Shown here piece by piece: positions 1-7,860 of a stretch of DNA of 64,000 bases. The DNA comes from CAVVST01 sp963750995 (GTDB taxonomy: Bacteria > Acidobacteriota > Vicinamibacteria > Vicinamibacterales > UBA2999). A model generated the notes under the pieces. The model made no database searches. It had not been told where the DNA came from and was given only the letters and a program-made list of their open reading frames with translations. The position numbers and the translations under genes are program-made. Each line of letters begins with the position of its first letter. Within the stretch, counting starts at the first letter, position 1. The DNA is taken from NCBI GenBank assembly GCA_963750995.1, contig CAVVST010000001.1, forward strand, positions 682,001-746,000. The letters are read 5' to 3'.

Positions 1-576
1 CCGCGGCGCGGCGAGAGATGGGGCATCTACCGCCAGCCGGATCTGCGCCTGGTGATGCCACAGCTCGGTGTACTCCCTGCCGACGTCGAACCATCCTTCC
101 GAGTTGTTTTCGCCGGCCCACGACACGGGAAAGAGCGCCGGCTCGTCGGCGGGCAGCTGCTCGAAAAAGTCGGCCAGTTCTCCGCTCGCTTTCTCGAACA
201 GGTCGGTCAGGACGTGAGGGCTGAAGCGGCGCATCGGTTCGACGAAGTCGCGGTTCAGCCCGTTGATGAAATCGACGAAATCCTGCTCGCTGTGAATCGG
301 CCGGCGCGGCGGTGGAGGCGGCATCCGGTCGCGATGAAACGACAGCCGCCTGAATGTCAAATCGACGAGATGCGCCACGACGTCGCGGACGACCCAGGAT
401 CCAGCGATCGTCGGACGCTGCCATGCCTCGGACGGCAACCCGCGCAGCAGCGCGACAAGATCTGATGAAACGGGACGAAACAGGGCGCGAGTGTCGGTAC
501 GGGGTAACGGCGTCAGCACGATCGGGAGCGTATCCCGCCGGGATGCTAACACGGGGCCCGGACCACTCATCTGCAT
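1..576 (-). CDS. DinB/maleylpyruvate isomerase-like protein, 3' end outside window
   Basis: An open frame runs from an ATG at 576 (a second in-frame ATG is at 570) to the window edge without a stop, giving at least 190 residues. The translation reads like the mycothiol-dependent maleylpyruvate isomerase N-terminal/DinB four-helix bundle: an early segment with SWVVRDVVAHLVDL, where the histidine is the usual first metal ligand, and later a helix with EYTELWHHQAQIRLAV that supplies the paired histidines. Proteins of this fold are metal-dependent thiol transferases or are uncharacterised. No clear ribosome-binding site separates the two candidate starts. The C-terminus is missing, so the subfamily cannot be set. 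Confidence 0.75.
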   Translation of the reverse strand, partial: MQMSGPGPVLASRRDTLPIVLTPLPRTDTRALFRPVSSDLVALLRGLPSEAWQRPTIAGSWVVRDVVAHLVDLTFRRLSFHRDRMPPPPPRRPIHSEQDFVDFINGLNRDFVEPMRRFSPHVLTDLFEKASGELADFFEQLPADEPALFPVSWAGENNSEGWFDVGREYTELWHHQAQIRLAVDAPSLAAPR

Positions 577-749
577 CAATACGGTCGAGATCGGCCCGCA
601 CGACCCGGCAATTAATTCCATCCTTCAGGCCCATAATTTGCACTTAGCTTGGTCCTGGCTTCCCCAAGGCCGATTTGCGATTAATTCCCTGACAGATGGC
701 GTCAGGCGCTGTATTAACGGTATGCACCGCGGCCGGTGAGGGGTACAAG

Positions 750-1022
750 TTGCGCATACGCATTCGTCGGGCAATTGCCGGAATCATCGATGGCGTGAGC
801 CTGAGCCATTTGTTGCCGGGGCTATGCTACGAGTTGTCAGATTCGCTGGGCGGGTACCTTGTGAGCAGTGGCGATGCGGACGAAATCCCCGCGTCCGCAC
901 CGGTCGTTGAGCTCGGCGAGGATGAAACCGACACGTCGGTCTTCGGTGGTGTCATCGTCGCCCCGCCAATGGAGCACGCTGCGGACCGGCCACCCCGGAA
1001 GCGTCGTCGTGTACGGCGTTAG
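750..1022 (+). CDS. small hypothetical protein (90 aa)
   Basis: The most likely start is a TTG at 750, preceded by GAGGGG at 738-743; an ATG in the same frame at 696 has no ribosome-binding site. The peptide begins LRIRIRRAIAGIIDG, has a mildly hydrophobic middle, an acidic segment (ELGEDETDTS) and a basic tail ending in KRRRVRR. I do not recognise a domain. Its stop overlaps by four bases the stop of the convergent YCII-like gene. The codon pattern and the signal before the start favour a real gene, but the evidence is modest. Confidence 0.5.
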   Translation: MRIRIRRAIAGIIDGVSLSHLLPGLCYELSDSLGGYLVSSGDADEIPASAPVVELGEDETDTSVFGGVIVAPPMEHAADRPPRKRRRVRR

Positions 1023-1438
1023 GCCTTATCCGCCATCTTTTCGCGGAGACGGTCTTCCTGCTTCCGGAGCTCGGGCGTGAACTCCTTGCCGAAATCCTCC
1101 GCTTCGAAGATCGGCCGGATCTCGATCTCGGTACCACCATCGAACGGCGCCCGCTTGAGCCAGTCGACCGCCTCGTCCATCGATTTCACTTTCCAGATCC
1201 AGTAGCCGGCAATCAGTTCCTTCGTTTCGGCGAACGGACCATCGATTACCGTCTTGTTTGCGCCTGAGAACCTCACCCGTTTTCCCTTCGAGGTCGGGTG
1301 CAGCCCTTCGCCCGCCAGCATGATGCCGGCATTGACGAGCTGTTCGTTGTAGTTGCCCATGTCGCGGAGGAGTTGCTCGCTCGGCATCTGCCCTGCTTCC
1401 GATTCCTTGCTCGCCTTCACGATGACCATGACTCGCAT
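1019..1438 (-). CDS. YCII-related (DGPF) domain protein
   Basis: This 139-aa protein starts at 1438, chosen because AAGGAGAC lies just upstream on the minus strand; a longer frame to 1585 lacks such a signal. The N-terminus MRVMVIVKASKESE, the central DGPFAETKELIAGYWIW and the late AVDWLKRAPF segment are typical of the YCII-related family (PF03795), dimeric alpha-beta barrels. The invariant DGPF(A/Y)E(T/S)KE motif is complete. Such proteins often sit beside ECF sigma factors or VOC proteins, and here a VOC gene is divergent with a 173-bp gap that probably holds both promoters. The substrate is unknown. Confidence 0.9.
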   Translation of the reverse strand: MRVMVIVKASKESEAGQMPSEQLLRDMGNYNEQLVNAGIMLAGEGLHPTSKGKRVRFSGANKTVIDGPFAETKELIAGYWIWKVKSMDEAVDWLKRAPFDGGTEIEIRPIFEAEDFGKEFTPELRKQEDRLREKMADKA

Positions 1439-1611
1439 TGGACTGTCTCCTTTTCTTACGGGGCGGGTAGCCCGCCTGTCTTCTATAGACTGGTCGAACC
1501 AGCTCCCGGCAAATCGACAGCCAGGCCGATGTCGATTCAACAGATTGTCGTTCGACAAGGTCACTGAACGGTAACGCGCGAACATTGCGATTCGGAATAC
1601 AGGAGGTCGAT

Positions 1612-2112
1612 ATGGCGCAAGCGAAACGAGCGGTTCCTGAAGGCCATTACACCGTCACGCCTCAGCTGACGCTCGACAACACGGCAAAGGCGATTGACTG
1701 GTACAAGAAAGCACTGGGCGCCGAGGAAGTGGCCCGTGCCGCGGGTCCTGATGGCAAGATCATGCATGCCGAAATTCGCATCGGCAATTCGTTGATCATG
1801 CTGAACGACGAGATGGGTGGTGGAAAGAGTCCGAAGGCGTGCGGCGGCTCCCCCGCGTCGCTCTGGCTCTATGTCGAGGATTGCGACGCGCTCTTCAACC
1901 GTGCAGTCGCGGCAGGCGCAGAAGTACGTCCCGGGCCTATGGGCCAGCTGGCCGATCAGTTCTGGGGTGATCGAACGGGCACGGTGATCGATCCGCATGG
2001 GTACCAATGGACCATCGCCACCCACAAGGAAGATCTCACGCCGGAGGAAATGAAGCAGCGCATGAACGCCTTCATGAGGAACTTCGCGGCGCCGGAACCG
2101 GCACACCAGTAA
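1612..2112 (+). CDS. VOC family (PhnB/glyoxalase-like) protein
   Basis: The 166-aa product starts at an ATG at 1612 with a strong AGGAGG ribosome-binding site at 1600-1605; nine extra in-frame codons upstream are unlikely to be translated. The sequence follows the PhnB-like vicinal-oxygen-chelate fold: an early VTPQLTLDNTAKAIDWYKKA segment, then MHAEIRIGNSLIMLNDE and, in the second half, a glycine-rich GDRTGTVIDPHGYQW motif. PhnB-like members are mostly uncharacterised and some are metal-free. It is divergent from the YCII-like gene, and the two may share regulation. A strong hairpin follows the stop codon. Confidence 0.9.
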   Translation: MAQAKRAVPEGHYTVTPQLTLDNTAKAIDWYKKALGAEEVARAAGPDGKIMHAEIRIGNSLIMLNDEMGGGKSPKACGGSPASLWLYVEDCDALFNRAVAAGAEVRPGPMGQLADQFWGDRTGTVIDPHGYQWTIATHKEDLTPEEMKQRMNAFMRNFAAPEPAHQ

Positions 2113-2121
2113 CGGCCGGGA

Positions 2122-2149
2122 GGCCTCGCCCGGCTCTCCTGGCGAGGCC
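2122..2149 (+). terminator. stem-loop after the VOC gene
   Basis: A perfect 9-bp stem (GGCCTCGCC/GGCGAGGCC) with a 10-base loop starts nine bases after the VOC stop. There is no T-run after it, so it may be a factor-dependent terminator or an RNA-stabilising hairpin rather than a classical intrinsic terminator. Confidence 0.5.
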
Positions 2150-2322
2150 CTCACAAACCAGGAGACCCTCTTCTACACAAATCTTTCGCTCGATTGCTTG
2201 ACACGGCCCACCAAACCTAATACGGTCCCTTTTTCAGTCACAAATGCATATCGCTGGACCCTCCGTAACGAACGGCATTTCAGCGGGACGAAGTCCGGCC
2301 TTCCCACGCGCCCCAGGGGGGT

Positions 2323-2694
2323 GTGCCCGCCGAGTTGCAGCTCGAGTGGCACACGGTGGCTCGTGAGCACTGTAACGTGCTGGTGGAAGGGACGCCGGCG
2401 GCGGCCGGAGAGATGCTCGAAGCGATTCGACCGCACCTGCACACGCCGATTCACGAGCACCGGCCGCAAGCCGGCACGCCGGTGCCGCTGCCCGCTCAGG
2501 GGACGCTGATCCTGTTAGAAGTGTCCGGGATGGCTCCGCGCGAGCAGACGAAATTGCTGCGGTGGCTTCACGAGCGGAACGGAAGCGTGCAGATCGCCTC
2601 GACCAGCGCCGAACCTTTGTTCCGGCTGGTCGAAGCCGGTCGCTTCGACGCGTCCCTGTACTACCGGCTCAACACTGTCCGAATCACGTTCTAG
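2323..2694 (+). CDS. degenerate mini sigma54-type AAA+ protein
   Basis: This 123-aa protein (GTG start at 2323) is a shortened version of the NtrC-family AAA+ domain. The segment NVLVEGTPAAAG sits where Walker A (GxxGxGK) should be but lacks the lysine. GTLILLEVSGM replaces the Walker B consensus LFLDEVGEM and has lost the aspartate. The GAFTGA loop that contacts sigma54 is absent. The sensor region is well kept: LLRWLHERN, then IASTSAEPLFRLVEAGRF and ASLYYRLNTVRI. It should neither hydrolyse ATP nor activate sigma54 and may act by protein-protein contact. It ends in a 4-base overlap with the convergent pseudo-receiver gene. Confidence 0.7.
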   Translation: MPAELQLEWHTVAREHCNVLVEGTPAAAGEMLEAIRPHLHTPIHEHRPQAGTPVPLPAQGTLILLEVSGMAPREQTKLLRWLHERNGSVQIASTSAEPLFRLVEAGRFDASLYYRLNTVRITF

Positions 2695-3272
2695 GTGTCG
2701 GAGCAGCGGCGCCCGCCGCGCGGGAGGCTCCTTCGATCCGCCACCGACAAGCTCCGTCGATCCTCCGGGGGTAGTACCGCCCGCGCATACGCGGCGAGAA
2801 CGCGCGGCAGCCTGTCCGCCCGTTCGTAAAACGCTCCAGCGGAATGGACTTCGCGGGCCAGAACCGGGTCGTGCTTGGTGGCGTAAACGAGGCAGCGGGT
2901 TGCGCTTCCGGCGGCCACGTAGACCAGGTGCAGGCCGTTGAAGCGCTCGAGCCGGAGGTTGGTCACGAGAAGGTCGGGCGGCTTGGAGACCAGCCGGGCG
3001 CGTGCCACGCGGAAATCGGAACAGACCTCGACCTCGGCGAAGTCCTGGACGGCAACTTGTGCTGCGAGAAGGGCTTCAGGGTCCGGATCGACGATGAGGA
3101 TGTCGCGGACGCCGCGGGCCACTCCGACCGGGGACGTCGCCTCGTCTTCGAGGGTTCCGTTCTGCTTGAGTGCAATCTCCCCCGAACACCGGCGGGCCTG
3201 CCTGCCACCCCAGAAGCGCGCTCGTCCATTAGAAACAACTGGTTCCAGGTAGTGGCCGTCGTTCAGCGCCAT
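2691..3272 (-). CDS. pseudo-receiver protein lacking the phospho-acceptor aspartate
   Basis: The 193-aa product is taken to start at the ATG at 3272; an open frame extends to 3584 but reads as low-complexity antisense of the sigma gene. From about residue 57 it follows the CheY-like receiver fold: DILIVDPDPE (acidic pocket), then LLVTNLRLERFNGLHLV, which aligns with the usual LVLTDLRMP-GxDGLEL. Asparagine therefore replaces the phosphorylated aspartate. The conserved lysine of strand 5 is replaced in GAFYERADRL. It is probably a phosphorylation-independent receiver. It is divergent from the ECF sigma gene, with an AT-rich gap of about 200 bases that should hold both promoters. Confidence 0.75.
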   Translation of the reverse strand: MALNDGHYLEPVVSNGRARFWGGRQARRCSGEIALKQNGTLEDEATSPVGVARGVRDILIVDPDPEALLAAQVAVQDFAEVEVCSDFRVARARLVSKPPDLLVTNLRLERFNGLHLVYVAAGSATRCLVYATKHDPVLAREVHSAGAFYERADRLPRVLAAYARAVLPPEDRRSLSVADRRSLPRGGRRCSDT

Positions 3273-3468
3273 GCAAGCATCCCCTCGTGTCTCCCTGCGG
3301 CCGGATGGACGGCGATGCGCAGAAGAACCCATCTGGGGATAAGGGGGCGCGCCGAGCCAAAAAAATATAGGTCCGCGGGAAAAAAATACGATCGGGGATA
3401 CTATGCCGCCGTGCGCTACCTCAGCAGGCGGCTTGGTCAGGCCCGTGCCCGGCGATGAACGGAGCCCC

Positions 3469-4050
3469 ATGCGCCTTGAGCAGCGGCTTCGCGGTCCCGA
3501 CGCCAGTTGGAAAGATGACCGTCTTGTCCGCGCCTGCCTGAACGGCGACGAACGGGCCTGGTCGGCCCTCATCCAGAAGTACAAAAACCTGATCTTTTCT
3601 ATTCCAGTGAAATACGGCGCCGGCCAGGAGGATGCCGCCGATATTTTTCAATCGGTGTGCATGGACATATTCACAGAATTGCCGCGCCTGCGCGACCCGG
3701 GCGCGTTTCGCAGCTGGCTCATCACGGTCACGGCGCACCAGGCCTTTCACTGGAAGCGACGGACCCGCCGGCGCGGCGAAGAGGCGCTTTCGTCCGAGGA
3801 AGACACGCTGGCGATCGATCCCTCACCCGACCTGATCGAGCAGGTCGAACAGGAGCAGGTCCTGCGCGAGGCGATTGCGCGTCTCTCGCCGCGGTGTCAG
3901 GAGCTGATCAAGCTACTCTTTTATTCACAGCCTCAAATGCCGTACCGCGACGTGGCGAAAGCTCTCGGCGTGGCGACCGGGTCGATCGGGTTCATCCGGG
4001 GTCGGTGCCTGACTCGGCTCCTCAAGACGCTCGAACAGACGGGGTTCTGA
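3469..4050 (+). CDS. ECF-type RNA polymerase sigma factor
   Basis: A 193-aa product from the ATG at 3469 (GGAG shortly upstream); an in-frame ATG at 3403 would add 22 poorly conserved-looking residues. Region 2 is clear (ADIFQSVCMDIF, then FRSWLITVTAHQAFHWKRR) and region 4 carries a helix-turn-helix (MPYRDVAKALGVATGSIG) followed by a basic recognition end. There is no long region 1 or 3, as expected for group 4 (ECF) sigma factors. The next gene, a TPR-CHAT protein, starts two bases after the stop, followed by a zinc-motif protein overlapping by four bases. The three are almost certainly one operon in which the last may be the anti-sigma factor. Confidence 0.92.
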   Translation: MRLEQRLRGPDASWKDDRLVRACLNGDERAWSALIQKYKNLIFSIPVKYGAGQEDAADIFQSVCMDIFTELPRLRDPGAFRSWLITVTAHQAFHWKRRTRRRGEEALSSEEDTLAIDPSPDLIEQVEQEQVLREAIARLSPRCQELIKLLFYSQPQMPYRDVAKALGVATGSIGFIRGRCLTRLLKTLEQTGF

Positions 4051-4051
4051 C

Positions 4052-7024
4052 GTGGTGGCACCGACACCACCGGCGACGCCCGAACTGCTGATCGATCGCC
4101 TGGCCGAGTTCAGCACCGAGCGGCTACGCACGTCATTCCTCAAGAGGCACCGCGAGCTCTGGGATGTCGCGGTCGTGGACGACCTCTACGTACGGGTCGT
4201 ACGCGTGGCGCGGGTCGATCTGCAGCGGGCCGATCGCCTGGCGCGCGCGGCCCGATGGGTGGCGGAGAAGCTCGATGACGCCGGCTCCCGGGCGCAAAGC
4301 CTGCGTGCTTCAGGGCACGTCAAGTATCTGCGTGGCAAGTACGCCGCCGCGCTCGACGACTACGAAGCGGCGGCCCGGTTGTTTCGAGAGTCGGCACGCG
4401 AGGTCGACCTCGCGCGCACGCTCAACGGTGCGCTTCAGAGCCTGATTTCACTCGGCCGGTACGACGAGGCGCTCGCGTCGGCCGCGGAAGCGCGGATCCT
4501 CTTCGAACGGCACGGCGCGGCGGTCAACCTGGCCCGTCTCGACAGCAACGTCGCGAACATCAAGGCCCGGCAGGATCGGTTCGACGAGGCGCTCCCCATG
4601 TACCGGCGCGCCCATGAGCAGCTGGCCGCGATCGGCGAGCCGACCGACGTCGCAGCGGTACTCAGCAACATGGCCCTCTGCCAGATCAACCTTGGTGACT
4701 TCACCAGCGCGCTCGAGACGTACCACACTGCACGAGCGTACTGCGACCACCACGAGATGCCGCTGCTCGTGACGCAGGCGGATTACAACATCGCTTACTT
4801 GCATTACCTGCGCGGTGAATACACGCGGGCGCTGGATCTTTATCGCACCGCCCGGGCGCACAGCGAGCGCGTGGGCGACGCCTACCATATGGCCCTCTGC
4901 AGCCTGGATTGCTCAGAGCTGTATCTGGAATTGAACCTTTGCGACGAAGCCGCTGAACTTGCCGAACTGGCGCGGGTGCAGTTCAGCGCGCTGCGGATGG
5001 TGTACGAGCAGGGCAAGGCGGTCACGAATCTTGCCGTCGCCGCGAGCCGGCGGGGCGACCCGGCGCGGGCGGGTCGACTTTTCGGACGGGCGCGGCAGTT
5101 GTTCGGCCGCGAGGACAACGTGGCGTGGCTGGCGCTGGTGGATTTGTACGAGGCGCTCGTGCTGCATCGCAATGGGCAGTACTCGCGCGCACGACGGCTC
5201 GCGGAAAATGCGAAGCGTCTGTTTGCCCGGGCCGCCGTGCCGGCGAGGGCAGCGCTGTGCGACCTGTTGCTCGCGCGGCTCGAGCTCCAGGACGGCCACA
5301 CGCAGGCGGCCGACGACCTGTGCCGCGCCGTGGTCGGGAGGACCGCGGACGCGCAGACGCCGATGCTGACTTACCAGGCCCAGTTCGTGCTCGGACTCGC
5401 GCGCGAGGCGGGCGGCGACCGTGACAGCGCCCTGCGCGCGTTTGAAACGGCGCACGCCGCGCTCGAGAACCTGCGCACACAGCTTCGGGGCGATGACCTC
5501 AAGCTCGCGTTCCTGGAGGACAAGCAGGCCGTGTACGAGAGCCTGGTCTCCAGCTGCCTCGCCTCCCCTGCCCCTGATCGGCTGCAGGCGGCATTCGGCT
5601 ACATCGAGAGCGGGAAGTCGCGCAGCCTGGCCGACTTGATTGCCGTTCGTGCGGCGTCACTGGCGCCACGCGGCGCCGAGAGCCCAACCGCCGCCCCCAC
5701 GCTTCGCCAGGAGTTGTCCTGGCATTACCGGCAGCTCGAACTCGAGGACACCCGTCCCGACAAGCGATCGGTCGAGCGTATGGAGGCACTCCGCGCGCGG
5801 ACGCGCGACCTCGAGAAAGCGCTAGCCCGGACGCTGGACGAGGCGCGCCGGACCGACCAGGAATTCTCCGCGCTCCAGACCGGCGCCTCGTTCACGCTCG
5901 ACGAGATCCGTTCGAGCCTGGCGCCCAACACGCTGGTGCTCGAGTACTACCAGGCCAGGGGGCAGACATATGTGTGCCTCCTCAGCAAGGAGCAGCTGGA
6001 TATCGTGCTGCTCGGACCGATCGCGCAGGTGCGGAACCTCGTCCGGCTGCTCCAGTTCCAACTGTCCAAGTTCCGCCTCGGCCCGGCGTACCTGAACACC
6101 TTCAGCGCGCAGCTGCATGCGGCGACCGAGACGCACCTTCGCGAGCTGTATGCGGCGCTCATCGCGCCCGTACGCGACCGCCTGCGCGCCGAACACGTGG
6201 TCGTCGTGCCGCACGACGTGCTGCACTTCGTGCCGTTCCACGCGCTGCTCGACGGGACCCGGCCCCTGATCGACGATTTCACCGTGTCGTACGCCCCCAG
6301 TTCCAGCGTGTATCACCTCTGCCGGAGCAAGCCGCCCAGCTCGCGTGCCGGGACGGTGATCATGGGCGTGTCCGACGCGGGGACGCCATTCATCCTCGAC
6401 GAAGTCCGCGCCGTCGCGGCCGCGCTTCCTGCGTCAGAGCTGTTCATCGGCGCCGACGCGACTGCCCGCGAACTGCAGACTCGAGGCGAGACCAGCCGGT
6501 TCATTCATGTCGCGACGCACGGCTTTTTCCGGCGTGACAACCCGATGTTTTCATCGATTCGCCTGGGTGACGGTCCGTTGAGCGTGTACGATCTCTACCA
6601 GTTCCGACTCTCGGCCGAACTCGTCACCCTCAGCGGCTGCGGTACCGGTTTGAGCGTGGTCGTCGGCGGCGATGAACAACTGGGGCTGGTCCGCGGTCTC
6701 CTCTATGCCGGCGCGCGCGCCGTACTGCTGACGCTCTGGGACGCGTATGACGGCAGCACGGCCGAGTTCATGACGACCTTCTACTGCGAGCTCAACAAGG
6801 GCCGGACAAAGGCGCAGGCGGCGCAGCAGGCGATGCGGACCCTGCGGGAATCGAGGCCGCATGCCTTTTATTGGGCGCCATTTGTGCTGATCGGAGACGC
6901 GGAAGCCCCCGCCGTTGAAAGGTCCACCGGCGAATTTGTGGCGGCGCCTATATTTTTCGCCGGGGGCTCGGACCCTCTATTAGCAGAAGCGGAGAGTCCC
7001 CGGAGGGCGGGCCAGGACGTATGA
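4052..7024 (+). CDS. TPR-repeat CHAT (caspase-like) protein
   Basis: This 990-aa protein starts at a GTG two bases after the sigma stop. Residues about 70-470 are a run of tetratricopeptide repeats (for example YAAALDDYEAAARLFRES, and FTSALETYHTARAYC). Residues about 500-620 include a helical linker, and about 640-960 form a CHAT domain (caspase HetF associated with TPRs). The predicted catalytic pair is visible: His823 in HVATHGFF and Cys863 in TLSGCGTGLS. The C-terminal LLYAGARAVLLTLWD and HAFYWAPFVLIGD blocks are standard. CHAT proteins are cysteine proteases or scaffolds; TPR-CHAT is the effector in the Craspase complex and in eukaryotic separase relatives. Here it lies between a sigma factor and a zinc-motif protein and upstream of a subtilisin, suggesting signal-induced proteolysis. 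The substrate is unknown. Confidence 0.9.
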   Translation: MVAPTPPATPELLIDRLAEFSTERLRTSFLKRHRELWDVAVVDDLYVRVVRVARVDLQRADRLARAARWVAEKLDDAGSRAQSLRASGHVKYLRGKYAAALDDYEAAARLFRESAREVDLARTLNGALQSLISLGRYDEALASAAEARILFERHGAAVNLARLDSNVANIKARQDRFDEALPMYRRAHEQLAAIGEPTDVAAVLSNMALCQINLGDFTSALETYHTARAYCDHHEMPLLVTQADYNIAYLHYLRGEYTRALDLYRTARAHSERVGDAYHMALCSLDCSELYLELNLCDEAAELAELARVQFSALRMVYEQGKAVTNLAVAASRRGDPARAGRLFGRARQLFGREDNVAWLALVDLYEALVLHRNGQYSRARRLAENAKRLFARAAVPARAALCDLLLARLELQDGHTQAADDLCRAVVGRTADAQTPMLTYQAQFVLGLAREAGGDRDSALRAFETAHAALENLRTQLRGDDLKLAFLEDKQAVYESLVSSCLASPAPDRLQAAFGYIESGKSRSLADLIAVRAASLAPRGAESPTAAPTLRQELSWHYRQLELEDTRPDKRSVERMEALRARTRDLEKALARTLDEARRTDQEFSALQTGASFTLDEIRSSLAPNTLVLEYYQARGQTYVCLLSKEQLDIVLLGPIAQVRNLVRLLQFQLSKFRLGPAYLNTFSAQLHAATETHLRELYAALIAPVRDRLRAEHVVVVPHDVLHFVPFHALLDGTRPLIDDFTVSYAPSSSVYHLCRSKPPSSRAGTVIMGVSDAGTPFILDEVRAVAAALPASELFIGADATARELQTRGETSRFIHVATHGFFRRDNPMFSSIRLGDGPLSVYDLYQFRLSAELVTLSGCGTGLSVVVGGDEQLGLVRGLLYAGARAVLLTLWDAYDGSTAEFMTTFYCELNKGRTKAQAAQQAMRTLRESRPHAFYWAPFVLIGDAEAPAVERSTGEFVAAPIFFAGGSDPLLAEAESPRRAGQDV

Positions 7025-7701
7025 AACATTTCACGATTTGGGAATGGGTCGATTTCGTAGGTAACACCGCCGAATCCGGCCTCCATGACGCCATGGGCAC
7101 GCATCTGGGCGGCTGTACCAAGTGCCAGCGGATGGTGGAGACGCTTACCGCTGTTGCCGACGTGTCGCGGCGGGAGAGCCTTTACGAGCCGCCCGACCGC
7201 GCCCTTCGCTACGCGAAGGCGATCTACTCCCTGTACCGGCCGGAAAAGTCCGGCCTGACCCGGCTCATTGCTCTGCTCGTGCTAGACAGTGCCGTCGCGC
7301 CGTTGCCCGCCGGCATGCGATCCGAGGATCGGCTATCACGCCACTTGGTCTACCAGGCCGAGAGCTACTACCTTGATTTGCAGCTCGAATATCAACCATC
7401 GGGCCGGGTAACGCTCATCGGTCAATTGGCAAACCAGAGCCTCCCGGCCATCAGCACGGCTAACGTACCGGTCTGCCTGATGGAGCGCACCACGCTCCTG
7501 GCGACAACGCTCTGCAATCAGCTCGGGGAATTTCACCTGGAATGCGCGCCTTCGCGTAATCTTCGTCTGCACCTGCCTCTTCCCACCGCTGGAAAGCAGC
7601 TCGAGGTGCCGTTAAGCGATCTCGATCCTGATTCCGGTATTCGGCTACGACCCGCCAAGGTGGTCCGCCCCAGGACGCGGCGCTCTCCAGGGACGTCGTA
7701 A
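7021..7701 (+). CDS. putative zinc-binding anti-sigma-like protein
   Basis: The ATG at 7021 overlaps the CHAT stop by four bases (ATGA), a sign of translational coupling. The 226-aa product has HLGGCTKCQRMV near residue 28, which fits the HxxxCxxC motif of ZAS-type anti-sigma factors. Unlike typical membrane anti-sigma factors it shows no obvious transmembrane segment. The C-terminal part (about residues 85-215) is beta-rich, with alternating hydrophobic strands (YYLDLQLEYQPSGRVTLIGQ, then FHLECAPSRNLRLHLPL), and resembles small carrier-type beta-sandwich domains found beside such sigma genes. The most economical role is control of the sigma factor, perhaps released through the CHAT protein. 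This is inference from position and motif. Confidence 0.7.
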   Translation: MKHFTIWEWVDFVGNTAESGLHDAMGTHLGGCTKCQRMVETLTAVADVSRRESLYEPPDRALRYAKAIYSLYRPEKSGLTRLIALLVLDSAVAPLPAGMRSEDRLSRHLVYQAESYYLDLQLEYQPSGRVTLIGQLANQSLPAISTANVPVCLMERTTLLATTLCNQLGEFHLECAPSRNLRLHLPLPTAGKQLEVPLSDLDPDSGIRLRPAKVVRPRTRRSPGTS

Positions 7702-7860
7702 CCACCACCGCCCCCCGCGGGGCCCTTTACGATTTCTCGCTATTTTTCCCAGAACGTCGGGCCAATGTTGAGATAATCTTGCCCCGTTCCACACGCGGAA
7801 GGCTCGCCCGACGTGTGGGCATCACCAATCCTTTTTCCACCAGGTGGTCTAGACCGCAAG

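Noticed and set aside
7702..7740. GC-rich hairpin after the zinc-motif gene as a terminator
   Set aside because: The CCCCGCGGGG palindrome is short with almost no loop and only a weak T-run follows; not strong enough to call, so co-transcription with the S8 gene stays open.
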